Positions 9,724-19,842 of a DNA stretch of 64,000 nucleotides are shown here, piece after piece (position 1 is the stretch's first letter; each line of letters starts with the position of its first letter). The DNA is from Streptomyces sp. TP-A0356 (lineage in GTDB: Bacteria > Actinomycetota > Actinomycetes > Streptomycetales > Streptomycetaceae). The translations under genes and the position numbers were made by a program. Location of the stretch: positions 124,001-188,000 of the forward strand of contig NZ_BBZJ01000024.1 of the NCBI RefSeq assembly GCF_001417775.1. Direction: 5' to 3'. The notes under the pieces were generated by a model that saw nothing but the letters and a program-made list of their open reading frames with translations, was not told the origin of the DNA and searched no databases.

Positions 9724-10878
9724 TCACCGCGCCGACTCGTCCAGCGCACGCAGCACATCCGCCACCAGGTCCTCGGGGTCCTCGGCACCGGCCGAGAAAC
9801 GGATGAAGCCCTCTGGCACCGCGTCCCCGCCCCAGCGTCCGCGCCGCTCGGCGGTGGATCGTACCCCTCCGAAACTGGTCGCCTCGTCAACGATGTGCAG
9901 TGCGTCCAGGAAACGGTCGGCACGCGCGCGTGTGGGCAACGAGAACGACACCACGCACCCGAAGCGCCGCATCTGCCGCACGGCGATCTTGTGCGAGGGG
10001 TCGTCGGGCAGCCCCGGGTACCGCAGCCCGGTCACCTCGGAGCGGCCGCGCAGCGCTTCGGCGACCGCGAGGGCGTTGGCGGTCTGCCGGTCGGCGCGCA
10101 ACTGAAGCGTGGCCAGCGAGCGGTGCGCGAGCCAGGCCTCCATGGGGCCCGGGATCGCGCCGACGATCTTGCGCCAGCGCCGTACGGAGGTCATGGGACC
10201 GGCGTTGCGGGACACCACGTATCCGAGCAGGAGGTCCCCGTGCCCGGTGAGCATCTTGGTGCCGCTGGCCACGGAGAAGTCGGCGCCCAGTTCGAGGGGC
10301 CGCTGGCCGAGCGGGGTCGCCAGGGTGTTGTCGACGGCGACGAGGGTGCCCTGAGCATGGGCAGCGGCGACGAGCCGCCGCACGTCACAGACGTCGAGCC
10401 CCGGGTTCGAGGGGGTCTCGATCCACAGCAGCTTCGCGCCGTCGAGGACGCCGAGCTGGGCGTCGTCGCCGGTCGGCGCGGTGCGCACCTCGATGCCGTA
10501 CGCGGTCAGCTGCTCGCGTACCAGCGGCAGCACCTGGTAGCCGTCCGCGGGCAGCACCACTGCGTCGCCGGCGCGCAGTTGGGAGAAGAGGACGGCCGAG
10601 ATCGCCGCCATGCCGGAGGCGAAGGCGAGCGTCTCGACGTCGTCCTCGCCGGGCGCCTCCAGCTCGCCGATGGCGCGCTCCAGATGCGTCCAGGTGGGGT
10701 TCTCGTCACGGCCGTAGGCGTACGGGCCGGTCGGCTCGCCGGGCAGGTGGAAGTGCGCGGCGAAGACGGGACCCGGAAGGGTCGGCTCGTGCTTGACCGG
10801 CTCGGGCAGTCCCGCCCGCACCGCGCGCGTACCGTCGCCCATCCCCGCACCGGACGTGTCGACATCCCCTGACGTCAT
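9724..10878 (-). CDS. Cys/Met metabolism PLP-dependent enzyme (cystathionine gamma-lyase/synthase-like)
   Basis: Transsulfuration-type enzyme using pyridoxal phosphate, 384 aa. Signatures: LAFASGMAAISAVLF (about 87), ETPSNPGLDV (about 150), the cofactor aspartate region VAVDNTLATPLGQ (about 173) and the lysine in SVASGTKMLTGHGD (about 198). The lysine context, ASGTK instead of the usual SxTK in HS(A/L)TKY, marks a divergent subgroup. The choice between lyase and synthase cannot be made. It is preceded on the same strand by the tyrosine phosphatase gene, which overlaps it (stop 10875, start 10878), so the two are probably co-translated. Confidence 0.9.
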   Translation of the reverse strand: MTSGDVDTSGAGMGDGTRAVRAGLPEPVKHEPTLPGPVFAAHFHLPGEPTGPYAYGRDENPTWTHLERAIGELEAPGEDDVETLAFASGMAAISAVLFSQLRAGDAVVLPADGYQVLPLVREQLTAYGIEVRTAPTGDDAQLGVLDGAKLLWIETPSNPGLDVCDVRRLVAAAHAQGTLVAVDNTLATPLGQRPLELGADFSVASGTKMLTGHGDLLLGYVVSRNAGPMTSVRRWRKIVGAIPGPMEAWLAHRSLATLQLRADRQTANALAVAEALRGRSEVTGLRYPGLPDDPSHKIAVRQMRRFGCVVSFSLPTRARADRFLDALHIVDEATSFGGVRSTAERRGRWGGDAVPEGFIRFSAGAEDPEDLVADVLRALDESAR

Positions 10879-11375
10879 GCTGCCTGTCCCTCCACATGCT
10901 CGCGTACGGCGGCGAGCAGGCCGGGGCTCGCCGCCTCCACCATCTCAAGACACGCCTCGAATCCCTCCATCCCCCCGTAGTACGGGTCCGGTACGTCGAG
11001 GTCGTCGTCGGCGGCCGGGTCGTACGAGCGCAGGAGCCGGACCTTCGCCGCGTCCTCCGGGGTGGGCGCGAGACGGCGCAGGACCTTGAGATGGCCGGAG
11101 TCGAGGGCGATCACGAGGTCGAGGCGTGAGAACCAGGAAGGCCGGAACTGGCGAGCGATGTGATTGCTGTCATAGCCGTTGTCCTCCAGCACGGCGACGG
11201 CGCGCGGATCGGCGCCGTCCCCCTCGTGCCAGTCACCCGTGCCCGCGCTGTCGACCTCCACCAGCTCGTCGAGACCGGCCTCCTCCACCCTTGCGCGGAA
11301 GACGGATTCGGCCATCGGGGAGCGGCAGATGTTGCCGGTGCAGACGAAGCAGACGCGGTAGGTCATGGGGCTCAT
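10875..11375 (-). CDS. Low-molecular-weight protein-tyrosine phosphatase
   Basis: Dephosphorylates phosphotyrosine proteins. The P-loop CTGNICRS (C-x5-R-S) is at about residues 12-19, and the acid loop DPYYGG is near residue 130. 166 aa from the ATG at 11375, which overlaps the TGA of the preceding gene by one base; the ATG at 11366 is an alternative. Its 3' end overlaps the next gene by 4 bp. The three genes holin-like / phosphatase / PLP enzyme therefore form a tightly coupled operon. Confidence 0.93.
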   Translation of the reverse strand: MSPMTYRVCFVCTGNICRSPMAESVFRARVEEAGLDELVEVDSAGTGDWHEGDGADPRAVAVLEDNGYDSNHIARQFRPSWFSRLDLVIALDSGHLKVLRRLAPTPEDAAKVRLLRSYDPAADDDLDVPDPYYGGMEGFEACLEMVEAASPGLLAAVREHVEGQAA

Positions 11376-11755
11376 CAGTCCTTGTCGTCGGGCAGCACGA
11401 TGTGCAGCGCCCAGGAGACGATCGAGATGATCAGGCCTCCGAGGACGGCGGTCCAGAAGCCCTCGACATGGAAGCTCAGATTCAGCTTGCCCGCCAGCCA
11501 CGAGGTGAGCAGCAGCATCAGGGCGTTGACGACCAAGGTTATGAGGCCGAGCGTCAGGATGAACAGCGGGAAGGTCAGCACCTTCACGATCGGCTTGACC
11601 AGGAAGTTCACCAGGCCGAAGAGCAGCGCGACGACGATCAGCGTGCCGATCTTCTTGCCGGTGCCGGAACCCGTCAGGGTGATCTTGTCGAGCAGCCAGA
11701 CCGCGACGGCCAGGGCCCCCGCGTTGGCGAGCGTCTTGACTACGAAATTCTTCAT
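11375..11755 (-). CDS. Phage-holin-4 / YvlD family membrane protein
   Basis: A 126-aa integral membrane protein with four predicted helices: FVVKTLANAGALAVAVWLL, IGTLIVVALLFGLVNFLV, the LTFPLFILTLGLITLVVNAL stretch and the WTAVLGGLIISIVSWALH stretch. The family (4-TMS holin-like, DUF360/YvlD) is widespread in chromosomes and is not evidence of a prophage. The ATG at 11755 fits the family start MKNFVVK. It is first in a three-gene overlapping operon. Function unknown. Confidence 0.88.
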   Translation of the reverse strand: MKNFVVKTLANAGALAVAVWLLDKITLTGSGTGKKIGTLIVVALLFGLVNFLVKPIVKVLTFPLFILTLGLITLVVNALMLLLTSWLAGKLNLSFHVEGFWTAVLGGLIISIVSWALHIVLPDDKD

Positions 11756-11814
11756 GTGTCTGATCGTGACAGACGCGACCAGAGGCGAGTACCGAGCGAG
11801 GGCGGACAAGGGCG

Positions 11815-12132
11815 ATGAAGGCATTCCGGCTGGACGAACTGGAGGCGGAGCGCGCCGCCAACGACGGTGCCTACCTGCAGTTCCTGAGGGAGCGGAACAT
11901 GTCGGTCGGCCTCTACGCGCTCGGCGCGGGCGACTTGGACCCACAGAAGCCGCATCAGCAGGACGAGGTGTACGTCGTCGTCAGCGGGCGTGCCTCGATC
12001 ACCGTCGGCCTGGAGACCACCCAGGTCGGGCGTGGCAGTGTGGTGTACGTGCCCGCCGGGGTCGCCCACAAGTTCCACCACATCACCGAGGACCTGAGGG
12101 TTCTGGTGGTGTTCTCTCCGCCCGAGAGCTGA
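11815..12132 (+). CDS. Small cupin-domain protein
   Basis: A 105-aa single-domain cupin. The metal-binding motif set is visible: PHQQDEVYVVVSG (motif 1, H and E) and VPAGVAHKFH (motif 2, H). Many such proteins are metal-dependent isomerases, dioxygenases or ligand-binding proteins, and the substrate is not evident. It is divergent from the holin-like operon, with 59 bp between starts. An AAGGGCG ribosome site precedes the ATG. Confidence 0.88.
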   Translation: MKAFRLDELEAERAANDGAYLQFLRERNMSVGLYALGAGDLDPQKPHQQDEVYVVVSGRASITVGLETTQVGRGSVVYVPAGVAHKFHHITEDLRVLVVFSPPES

Positions 12133-12298
12133 GGCCCGTCTCGGGGTTCCCTAGGGGGACGATCAGGGGCGGACAGGGGATGCGCGTGCCCCGTTGCGCC
12201 CCCTGGCGGTCCTAGCATCGAAGCAGGACATCGAAGGACCCGGAAGCACAGCCCCGGACGGTAGGCGGGGCGACGGGCCAAGAGACAAGGACAAGGCG

Positions 12299-12511
12299 AT
12301 GCGAGAGATCTTCGCGGGTTTGCCGTGGTGGGTGAAGTGGGTCGCGGTGCCGGTCATCGCCCTGGTCGTCTTCGGCGGCGTGATCGCGACCGTCATCGGC
12401 TTCGTCATCGGGCTGCTGTTCAAGGTGCTGCTCTTCGTCGCCCTGGTCGGCGGACTGATCTACGTCGTACGGAAGTTCATGTCGAGCTCGTCGTCCCGCG
12501 GCGACTGGTGA
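12299..12511 (+). CDS. Small conserved membrane protein (DUF5326-like)
   Basis: A 70-aa protein with two adjacent hydrophobic segments (VAVPVIALVVFGGVIATVIG and FKVLLFVALVGGLIYVV) and a short Ser-rich basic tail. It matches my memory of a small protein conserved at this place in Streptomyces beside ssgR-ssgA. The start ATG follows an AAGGACAAGG ribosome site. Function unknown. Confidence 0.8.
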   Translation: MREIFAGLPWWVKWVAVPVIALVVFGGVIATVIGFVIGLLFKVLLFVALVGGLIYVVRKFMSSSSSRGDW

Positions 12512-12761
12512 GCGGTCCCGGAGCGGGGTGAGCCGATGGCCCCTGCGTCGTACGGGAGTTGCCGGGGAGATGTCCGTAACAGGAGCCCGGTAACAGGAAG
12601 CTGGGGTTCCCTCGGGCGAGGGAAGTTTTCCCGGGGATGCCGTCGGCGGGCGGCGGCAGACCGTTAGAGTCCGGAACTCGGCGCGCGGCAGGCCCCGTGC
12701 GCGGCGCATCCCCTCCCGTGTTCTCGCGCGGGAGGCCCATCTCGCGCTCCGGGAGTGACCT

Positions 12762-13607
12762 TTGGCCACGGTTGGCACCGCACCCGCGGACTCACCCGCC
12801 CCGCCCGCACAGCGACGCTCGTCACCGGCGGAGGCGCACCTCCAGCCCGCGCAACCGCAGTCCACCACACTCATCGGATCCGTGCAGCGGGCGATGCGGC
12901 TGCTGGAGGCCGTCGCCGACCGTGAGTACGGGGCCCCCGCCAAACAGCTGGCCCGTGAGGTCGGCCTGGCGCTGCCCACCGCGTATCACCTGCTGCGCAC
13001 TCTGACCCACGAGGGCTATCTGCGCCGGGAGAAGGGCCTGTTCTTCCTCGGTGAGGCGGCCGAGCGGCTGAGCGGCAGCGCAGCCCAGCAGAAACGTCGC
13101 AGCATGGTGAACGACGCGCTCGCACGATGGCGTGATTCGATCGGCGCCCCTGTGTACTACGCGGTGTATCGCGAGGGTGAGATCGAGGTCCTCAGTGTTG
13201 CCGACAGTCCGGGCACCCCGGCGGTCGAGGAGTGGGCCGACTTCCGGGAGACCGCACATGCCCACGCGATCGGCCAGTGCCTGCTCTCCCAGCTCGACGA
13301 CGAGGCCCGCCGTGACCACCTCGCTCGGTACCCGGTGCAGTCGATCACGCCGTACACGGTGCGTGACGGGCGGGCGTTTCTGCGGCGGCTGGAGGGGCTG
13401 GGACGCATGGAACCCGTCATCGAGCGCCAGGAGTACGCGCTCGGGACGTCCTGTGCCGCGGTTCCCCTGACGGCCGGAGCGACGGCTGCGGCGGTGGCCA
13501 TCTCCCTGCCCTCGCACCAGGCCGACCGGCTGCTCCCGGCGGCACGTCAGCTGCAGGCGGAGATCGGGAGACTGCTGGGGACACTCCCCCTCTCTATCAG
13601 CATCTGA
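12762..13607 (+). CDS. ssgR: SsgR, IclR-family activator of ssgA
   Basis: IclR-type regulator lying 99 bp upstream of ssgA. In S. coelicolor SsgR is needed for ssgA transcription. The IclR winged helix-turn-helix (about 41-100) includes APAKQLAREVGLALPTAYHLLRTL, and the effector domain (about 115-275) includes HAHAIGQCLLSQL and LGTSCAAVPLT. I chose TTG 12762 because GGGAG precedes it with good spacing. A GTG at 12882, giving 241 aa, would start at the usual family N-terminus but has no ribosome site. Confidence 0.93.
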   Translation: MATVGTAPADSPAPPAQRRSSPAEAHLQPAQPQSTTLIGSVQRAMRLLEAVADREYGAPAKQLAREVGLALPTAYHLLRTLTHEGYLRREKGLFFLGEAAERLSGSAAQQKRRSMVNDALARWRDSIGAPVYYAVYREGEIEVLSVADSPGTPAVEEWADFRETAHAHAIGQCLLSQLDDEARRDHLARYPVQSITPYTVRDGRAFLRRLEGLGRMEPVIERQEYALGTSCAAVPLTAGATAAAVAISLPSHQADRLLPAARQLQAEIGRLLGTLPLSISI

Positions 13608-13706
13608 AAACTCACTCCTTGTGATCTGCCGTGTACGTTCAGCAAACTTCCAGCAGGTGTCAGGGGGTCATTCCTGGCCAGTCGACGGCTACTGACGGGG
13701 TAGGCG

Positions 13707-14144
13707 ATGCGCGAGTCGGTACAGGCAGAGGTCATGATGAGCTTTCTCGTGTCGGAGGAGCTGTCATTCCGCATTCCGGTGGAGCTTTACTACGAGACCT
13801 GCGATCCCTATGCCGTGCGGCTGACCTTCCACTTGCCTGGCGATGCGCCGGTGACCTGGGCGTTCGGACGTGAGCTGCTGGTCGACGGGGTGGGTCGGCC
13901 GTGCGGCGACGGGGACGTGCACATCGCGCCCGCCGAGCCGGACGCCTTCGGAGATGTGCTGATCCGGCTGCAGGTGGGCGGTGACCGGGCGCTGTTCCGG
14001 TCCGGTGCGGTGCCGCTCGTGGCCTTCCTCGATCGCACGGACAAGCTGGTGCCGCTCGGGCAGGAGGGCTCCCTCGCGGACTTCGACGCGCATCTGGACG
14101 AGGCGCTGGACCGGATCCTGGCGGAGGAGCAGAGCACGGGCTGA
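13707..14144 (+). CDS. ssgA: SsgA, sporulation septation regulator
   Basis: Founding member of the SALP (SsgA-like) family, found in sporulating actinomycetes. It controls placement of SsgB and FtsZ for sporulation septa and influences branching. 145 aa, the normal length, with the highly conserved N-terminus MRESVQAEVMMSFLV and the family motifs APVTWAFGRELL and VAFLDRTDKLVPLGQE. Not a DNA-binding protein. ssgA is usually transcribed separately and activated by SsgR; the 99-bp gap leaves room for a promoter. The best single taxonomic marker in the window. Confidence 0.98.
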   Translation: MRESVQAEVMMSFLVSEELSFRIPVELYYETCDPYAVRLTFHLPGDAPVTWAFGRELLVDGVGRPCGDGDVHIAPAEPDAFGDVLIRLQVGGDRALFRSGAVPLVAFLDRTDKLVPLGQEGSLADFDAHLDEALDRILAEEQSTG

Positions 14145-14154
14145 GGCGGCGTAC

Positions 14155-14287
14155 GGCGCCGTAACGGTTCCTCGCCGACGGTAGGGGTCGGTTGGGTGCC
14201 GTAACGGTTCCTCGCAGGCGTACGGGGCCTCGGCGGGTGCCGTAGCGTTTCTGCGGGCGGCGCAGTGGGCGCCGTAACGCTTCTGCG
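14155..14287. repeat. Four degenerate direct repeats of GGYGCCGTAACGGTTCCTCGC
   Basis: Units begin at about 14155, 14195, 14236 and 14268. Units 1 and 2 are nearly identical over 21 bp; units 3 and 4 have GTTTCTGCG / CTTCTGCG endings. The spacing of 40, 41 and 32 bp is irregular. They lie between the converging ssgA and YibE/F-type genes. Confidence 0.8.
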
Positions 14288-14309
14288 TGGCCGTCCGGCC
14301 CGGTGCGTC

Positions 14310-15758
14310 TCACCGCTTGCGGCGGCGTCCCCGTCCACTACGGGCCGGTGCCGCGGCCGGGGCGGCGGTCGTACCCGGGCGGTCGGCCGCGACCACGAGG
14401 GCGGCCAGGGCCGTGGTCACCGGAACCGAGGCGACCAGGCCGATCGAACCGACGAGGGTGCGCACGATCTCCTCGGCGACCAGTTCGCTGTTGGCGACGG
14501 TGACGACACTGCTCTGCGCGATCGAGAAGAGCAGCAGCAGGGGCAGGGCGGCGCCCGCGTATGCCAGGACCAGGGTGTTGACGACCGAGGCGATGTGGTC
14601 GCGGCCGATGCGGATGCCCGCACGGTACAGGCCACGCCAGCCCATCGACGGATTCGCCTCATGCAGTTCCCAGACCGCCGACGTCTGTGTCACCGTCACG
14701 TCGTCGAGGACACCCAGCGAACCGATGATGACGCCGGCGAGCAGCAGACCGCTCATGTCGATGTGCGGGTAGAGACCGTGGATCAGACCGGTGTTGTCGT
14801 CCGTGTTGCCCGTGAGTGCGGCCCAGCTGATGAACTGCGAGCCCAGCACACCGATCAGTGACAGCGAGATGAGCGTGCCGAGCACCGCTACGGAGGTGCG
14901 GGCCGAGAGACCGTGGCACATGTAGAGGGCGATCAGCATGATGGCGCTCGATCCGACCACGGCCACGAGCAGCGGATTCGAGCCCTGCAGGATCGCCGGC
15001 AGGATGAAGAGGTTCAGCACCAGGAAGCTGACGGCCAGTGCGACGAGTGCCATGACACCGCGCATCCGGCCCACGATCACCACGGCGACGGCGAAGATCC
15101 CGGCGAGCAGCGCCATGGGGAACTTGCGGTTCACATCGGCCACCGAGTACTGCAGTTCCCTGGGAGCGGAGGGCTCGTAGGCGACCACGACCTTCTCGCC
15201 CTGATGCAACTGGCGTGACTGGTCCGGCTGGACGACCTCCGTGAAGGTGCGGCCCTGGTCCGCGCCGGTGTCGACGCGAACTGTCGCCTTCTTGCAGGTG
15301 CCGGCGGCCTGCTGCTGGGCCGAGGAGCCCTCGGCGGTGGAGGTGTCGCCGGTCGGGGTCCCACCCGAGGCGTTCACGGACTTGCAGTCCACCTCCACGA
15401 CCCTGGTGACCGTGGCCTGCTGGGTCTGCCGGTCGAAGCCGACGCCGGTGCGCTTGTGCGGCGGGACACCGCCGGGCCACAGCACCACGAGACCCACCAC
15501 GACCGCCGCGGTGAACGGGATGAGGATCGCGGCGATGACTCTGCGCAGGTGCCGCGACACGGGGGCCGCGGGGCCATGGCTGTGGGAGTGGCCGTGTCCA
15601 CCGCCGGATCCATGATCGCGGCCACCTCCGGGGCCGGGCCCGCGCCCGTCTCCGGGGCCATGGCCACCTCCCCGTCCATGGCCGTGTCTGTCGCCTGGGC
15701 CATGGCCATGGGGCGGCTCTGAGGAGGGGGGCGGGGGCGGATACTGCGTCGTGGTCAC
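14310..15758 (-). CDS. YibE/F-like multi-pass membrane protein
   Basis: About 482 aa from GTG 15758 (the frame is open to an ATG at 15791). The first 65 or so residues are an unusual His/Gly/Pro/Asp-rich tract. A transmembrane segment follows at about 75-95, then a roughly 120-residue soluble domain, then about seven further membrane segments. These include FPMALLAGIFAVAVVIVG, SLGVLDDVTVTQTSAVWEL and AYAGAALPLLLLFSIAQ. The GVLDDVTVTQ and GRDHIASVVNTLVLAYAGA motifs are typical of the YibE/F family, whose function is unknown. It converges with ssgA. Confidence 0.85.
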   Translation of the reverse strand: MTTTQYPPPPPSSEPPHGHGPGDRHGHGRGGGHGPGDGRGPGPGGGRDHGSGGGHGHSHSHGPAAPVSRHLRRVIAAILIPFTAAVVVGLVVLWPGGVPPHKRTGVGFDRQTQQATVTRVVEVDCKSVNASGGTPTGDTSTAEGSSAQQQAAGTCKKATVRVDTGADQGRTFTEVVQPDQSRQLHQGEKVVVAYEPSAPRELQYSVADVNRKFPMALLAGIFAVAVVIVGRMRGVMALVALAVSFLVLNLFILPAILQGSNPLLVAVVGSSAIMLIALYMCHGLSARTSVAVLGTLISLSLIGVLGSQFISWAALTGNTDDNTGLIHGLYPHIDMSGLLLAGVIIGSLGVLDDVTVTQTSAVWELHEANPSMGWRGLYRAGIRIGRDHIASVVNTLVLAYAGAALPLLLLFSIAQSSVVTVANSELVAEEIVRTLVGSIGLVASVPVTTALAALVVAADRPGTTAAPAAAPARSGRGRRRKR

Positions 15759-15835
15759 CGACCGATCATCGCAAGAAGGCGCAAGGCCCACTGTTCAGCT
15801 CGTGTAATTAGACGCTAGCGTGAGGGGACCTTTGC

Positions 15836-15972
15836 ACACGCGGGAGCTCGGAGCACCGGGCTGAGAGGGCGCTGACCTCCGCAGACGCGATGTTTCACGT
15901 GGAACATCGCCGGCGGAAACCGCTGCGTCGACCGCTGAACCTGTTACCGGGTAATGCCGGCGTAGGGAGTAG
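15836..15972 (+). promoter_or_regulatory. TPP (THI-element) riboswitch controlling thiC
   Basis: The conserved THI core is clear: CTGAGAG at about 15861-15867, then ACCGCTGAACCTG near 15930 and GTAATGCCGGCGTAGGGAG ending at 15969. The variable P3 arm between them is enlarged by a hairpin that contains a parS-like palindrome (15888-15911). The conserved tail GGGAG sits 8 bp before the ATG of thiC, so it can also serve as the ribosome-binding site. That suggests control of translation by thiamine pyrophosphate. Boundaries are approximate. Confidence 0.92.
15892..15905. other. parS site (one mismatch) inside the TPP riboswitch
   Basis: GTTTCACGTGGAAC, one base from consensus, embedded in an 8-bp stem (GCGATGTT / AACATCGC) that forms part of the variable arm of the riboswitch. 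Confidence 0.75.
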
Positions 15973-15977
15973 GTCTC

Positions 15978-17762
<1,785 letters not shown>

Positions 17763-17777
17763 CCCGCGGCCGGCAAC

Positions 17778-17804
17778 AGGGGCCCCGGTCATGGCTGGGG
17801 CCCT
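17778..17804 (+). terminator. GC-rich hairpin after thiC
   Basis: AGGGGCCCC pairs imperfectly with GGGGCCCT around a 10-base loop, 16 bp past the thiC stop and before a converging gene. Confidence 0.55.
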
Positions 17805-17853
17805 CTGCGGCTGCCTCATGACGTCGCCTCGCAGGCCCGAGTTCGCGAGTGGC

Positions 17854-18669
17854 TCAGGCCGATCGGTCCTGCTTTCGCGGCGGCATCGGTCGGCGGGCCG
17901 CGGTGAACAGACGTGCCAGGGTGGCCGATCTGCCGCTGTCCGCCTTCTGCGGGGTGATGGCTGCCACTCCCTCGTCGAGCCAAGAATCCCAGGCGGGCCG
18001 CTCCTGCGGCCGCAGTCGGCCATGCGCCACGGCCATGTCCAGGATCGCCCTGCCGATCTCGTGGGCCATGCTGCCGCCGTTGTAGCGGAACCGGCTCTCG
18101 ATGATGCCAAGGTGACAGACGCTCGCCGTACCACCGTCGAGGGCGATGGAAATGTTGAGGAATGCCTCTACACCGAAGTCGGCCGGCAACGTTTTCCGGA
18201 TGTGCTCCGTCCTGATCGCCCGGTATCCAGTCAAGGAATTGGCGCCGAGGAATCCGACCTCCGGAAAGAGCTCGGCGGTCAGGGGTTCGTAGATGGTGAA
18301 TGTGGAACTCAGTATCGTCCCGGGGTAATCGTATTCGTAGTCGCCGACGATGTGGGCGGCGGTGCCGGATGCCGCGGCGTCGCGCAGCACGGCCGGCACA
18401 TTGTCCTTCGACGACACGAGATCGGCGTCGAGGAAGCAGACCCACTCGGTCCGGACCTCCGCGAGAGCCGCGTTCATCGCCGCGCCCTTGCCGCGCGGTC
18501 CGCGCAGGACCTCTGCCCCGGCCCTGGCTGCCTCCGTCGCGGTGTCGTCGGTCGACGCACTGTCGACGACCAGGACACGGTCGCCGGGGTGTGCGGCGGA
18601 GCGCGCTTGCTCGACGATCGTCGCCACGGTGGCTTCTTCGTTGTAAGCGGGTATGACAAAGGTGAACAT
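17854..18669 (-). CDS. Family 2 glycosyltransferase
   Basis: A 271-aa GT-A fold transferase using a nucleotide sugar; the acceptor is unknown. The N-terminal strand FTFVIPAYNEEATVATIV, DSASTDDT (about 37), RGKGAAMNAALAE and the metal-binding CFLDADLVSS (DxD-type, about 78) are all present. The length and the LTGYRAIR / GVEAFLNISIAL blocks resemble glucosyl-3-phosphoglycerate synthase-like proteins, but that is only suggestive. A strong AAAGGAA ribosome site fixes the ATG at 18669. No sugar-pathway neighbours help. Confidence 0.87.
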   Translation of the reverse strand: MFTFVIPAYNEEATVATIVEQARSAAHPGDRVLVVDSASTDDTATEAARAGAEVLRGPRGKGAAMNAALAEVRTEWVCFLDADLVSSKDNVPAVLRDAAASGTAAHIVGDYEYDYPGTILSSTFTIYEPLTAELFPEVGFLGANSLTGYRAIRTEHIRKTLPADFGVEAFLNISIALDGGTASVCHLGIIESRFRYNGGSMAHEIGRAILDMAVAHGRLRPQERPAWDSWLDEGVAAITPQKADSGRSATLARLFTAARRPMPPRKQDRSA

Positions 18670-18886
18670 TCGATTCCTTTTCCCAGCCCCGGCGTGGGCA
18701 GGTCGCACAGACGAAAACGATCTTCGCTGGAAACCATACGTGGCGTGCTGGGAATGTGCGGCGTCGGATGCTTTCGGTACGCCGTGGGGCCGGAATCGAA
18801 ACCGTTCTGTCGATATGGTGAATCAGGAGTGAAAGTCCGCAGCGGTCATGGTGGGCTGTTTCCGGCGTCCGTCCCGAGGAAGAGGT

Positions 18887-18925
18887 GAACGCCGTCCTGA
18901 ACGGTTACGTTCCCGGACGGCGTTC
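18887..18925 (-). terminator. Hairpin downstream of the membrane-protein gene at 18976
   Basis: An 11-bp perfect stem (GAACGCCGTCC 18887-18897 with GGACGGCGTTC 18915-18925). It lies 51 bp past the stop of the minus-strand gene and about 220 bp upstream of the glycosyltransferase start. Confidence 0.7.
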
Positions 18926-18975
18926 GTCTTTCCCCGGAGTCCCCCGAGGGAACATCGGAGACGGGAGGGGGCCCC

Positions 18976-19842
18976 TCACTCCGGCTGGTGCTCCGGTCCC
19001 CCGAAGTCCGGGCTGGTGAAGTCCGGGCTGCTGAAACTGGGGCGCGGGCCCGCTGCGGGGCCGCTCTCGGGGCTGCTGAAGCCCGGACGGTCGTAGCCGA
19101 GGTGCGGAATGCGGCTGGGTGTCGGTTCCGGCGTCTTCCGGCTCAGCGCGGCCGCGCCCGGGTCGCTGAGCGCCTCACGGAGGAACGGCAGGATGCCGCG
19201 CTCCAGCAGCGCCTCGTGCCAGGCCTCCCTGGCCCGGGCCACCTCCGCCGTCAACTCCGCCCGGGCGCCCGCCGCGTGATCGGAGGCGCTGTTGCGCAGG
19301 GCGGTGACCAGCAGGCCGATCGCGGCGATCAGGATCGCCGCCGCGGTCACCGCGCCGAACACCCACCCCGTGATCAGGAGGGTCCGGGCGAACGCCTGGT
19401 CGGGGTTGACCATCTTGAGGATGTAGCCCACGAGCAGGAAGATCGCCGCGGCGGCACCGGCGAGGAAGGGAGCGAGCACCGCGGCGACGGCACCGGCTCC
19501 GGCGCTCGCGGTGGCCTCTCCCACGGTCGCGGCGAGCCCCAGGACGTCCGCGTCCGGCTCCGTGACGCCGGCGGTGCTCTCGTGGACGGACGGGGTGGAC
19601 GGCGCCGGCCGGCGCAGTTTCTCGCGGACCTTCACGTAGTGGAAGTACTCGGTGGCCGCCGCCGCGGTGATGAGGGCGGTGGCGTTCAGCGCCATGGTGC
19701 GCAGCTGTTCGGGGTTGAGCCGCTGTCCCACAGCGGCCAGATCCGGACGGTGTGGTGCGGAGCGCAGCGCCTCATCGAGGATCCGCTCGTAGTCCTGGCG
19801 GTCCTCGCTCAGCAGGTGCTGCGGAACGCTGTTCATGTGCAT
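18976..19842 (-). CDS. Membrane protein with Ser-Pro-rich C-terminal repeats, unknown function
   Basis: A 288-aa protein I do not recognise by name. An N-terminal helical region (about 1-80; EDRQDYERILDEAL, LRTMALNATALITAAAATEY) precedes a glycine/alanine-rich membrane region with about two helices: AVLAPFLAGAAAAIFLLVGY and TGWVFGAVTAAAILIAAIGL. A charged helix (ARAELTAEVARAREAWHEALLERG) follows. The tail has short repeats SSPE, SSPDF, TSPDF. The start is ATG 19842 or 19836. It is a single gene, 194 bp from the end of the phosphoesterase gene on the same strand. Confidence 0.75.
   Translation of the reverse strand: MHMNSVPQHLLSEDRQDYERILDEALRSAPHRPDLAAVGQRLNPEQLRTMALNATALITAAAATEYFHYVKVREKLRRPAPSTPSVHESTAGVTEPDADVLGLAATVGEATASAGAGAVAAVLAPFLAGAAAAIFLLVGYILKMVNPDQAFARTLLITGWVFGAVTAAAILIAAIGLLVTALRNSASDHAAGARAELTAEVARAREAWHEALLERGILPFLREALSDPGAAALSRKTPEPTPSRIPHLGYDRPGFSSPESGPAAGPRPSFSSPDFTSPDFGGPEHQPE

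Noticed and set aside
11375..11755. Holin-like gene as a sign of a prophage
   Set aside because: No lysin, capsid, terminase or integrase nearby, and the YvlD-type holin family is a normal chromosomal membrane family.
14155..14287. Repeats after ssgA as a CRISPR array
   Set aside because: Only four degenerate units, irregular spacing, and no cas genes.
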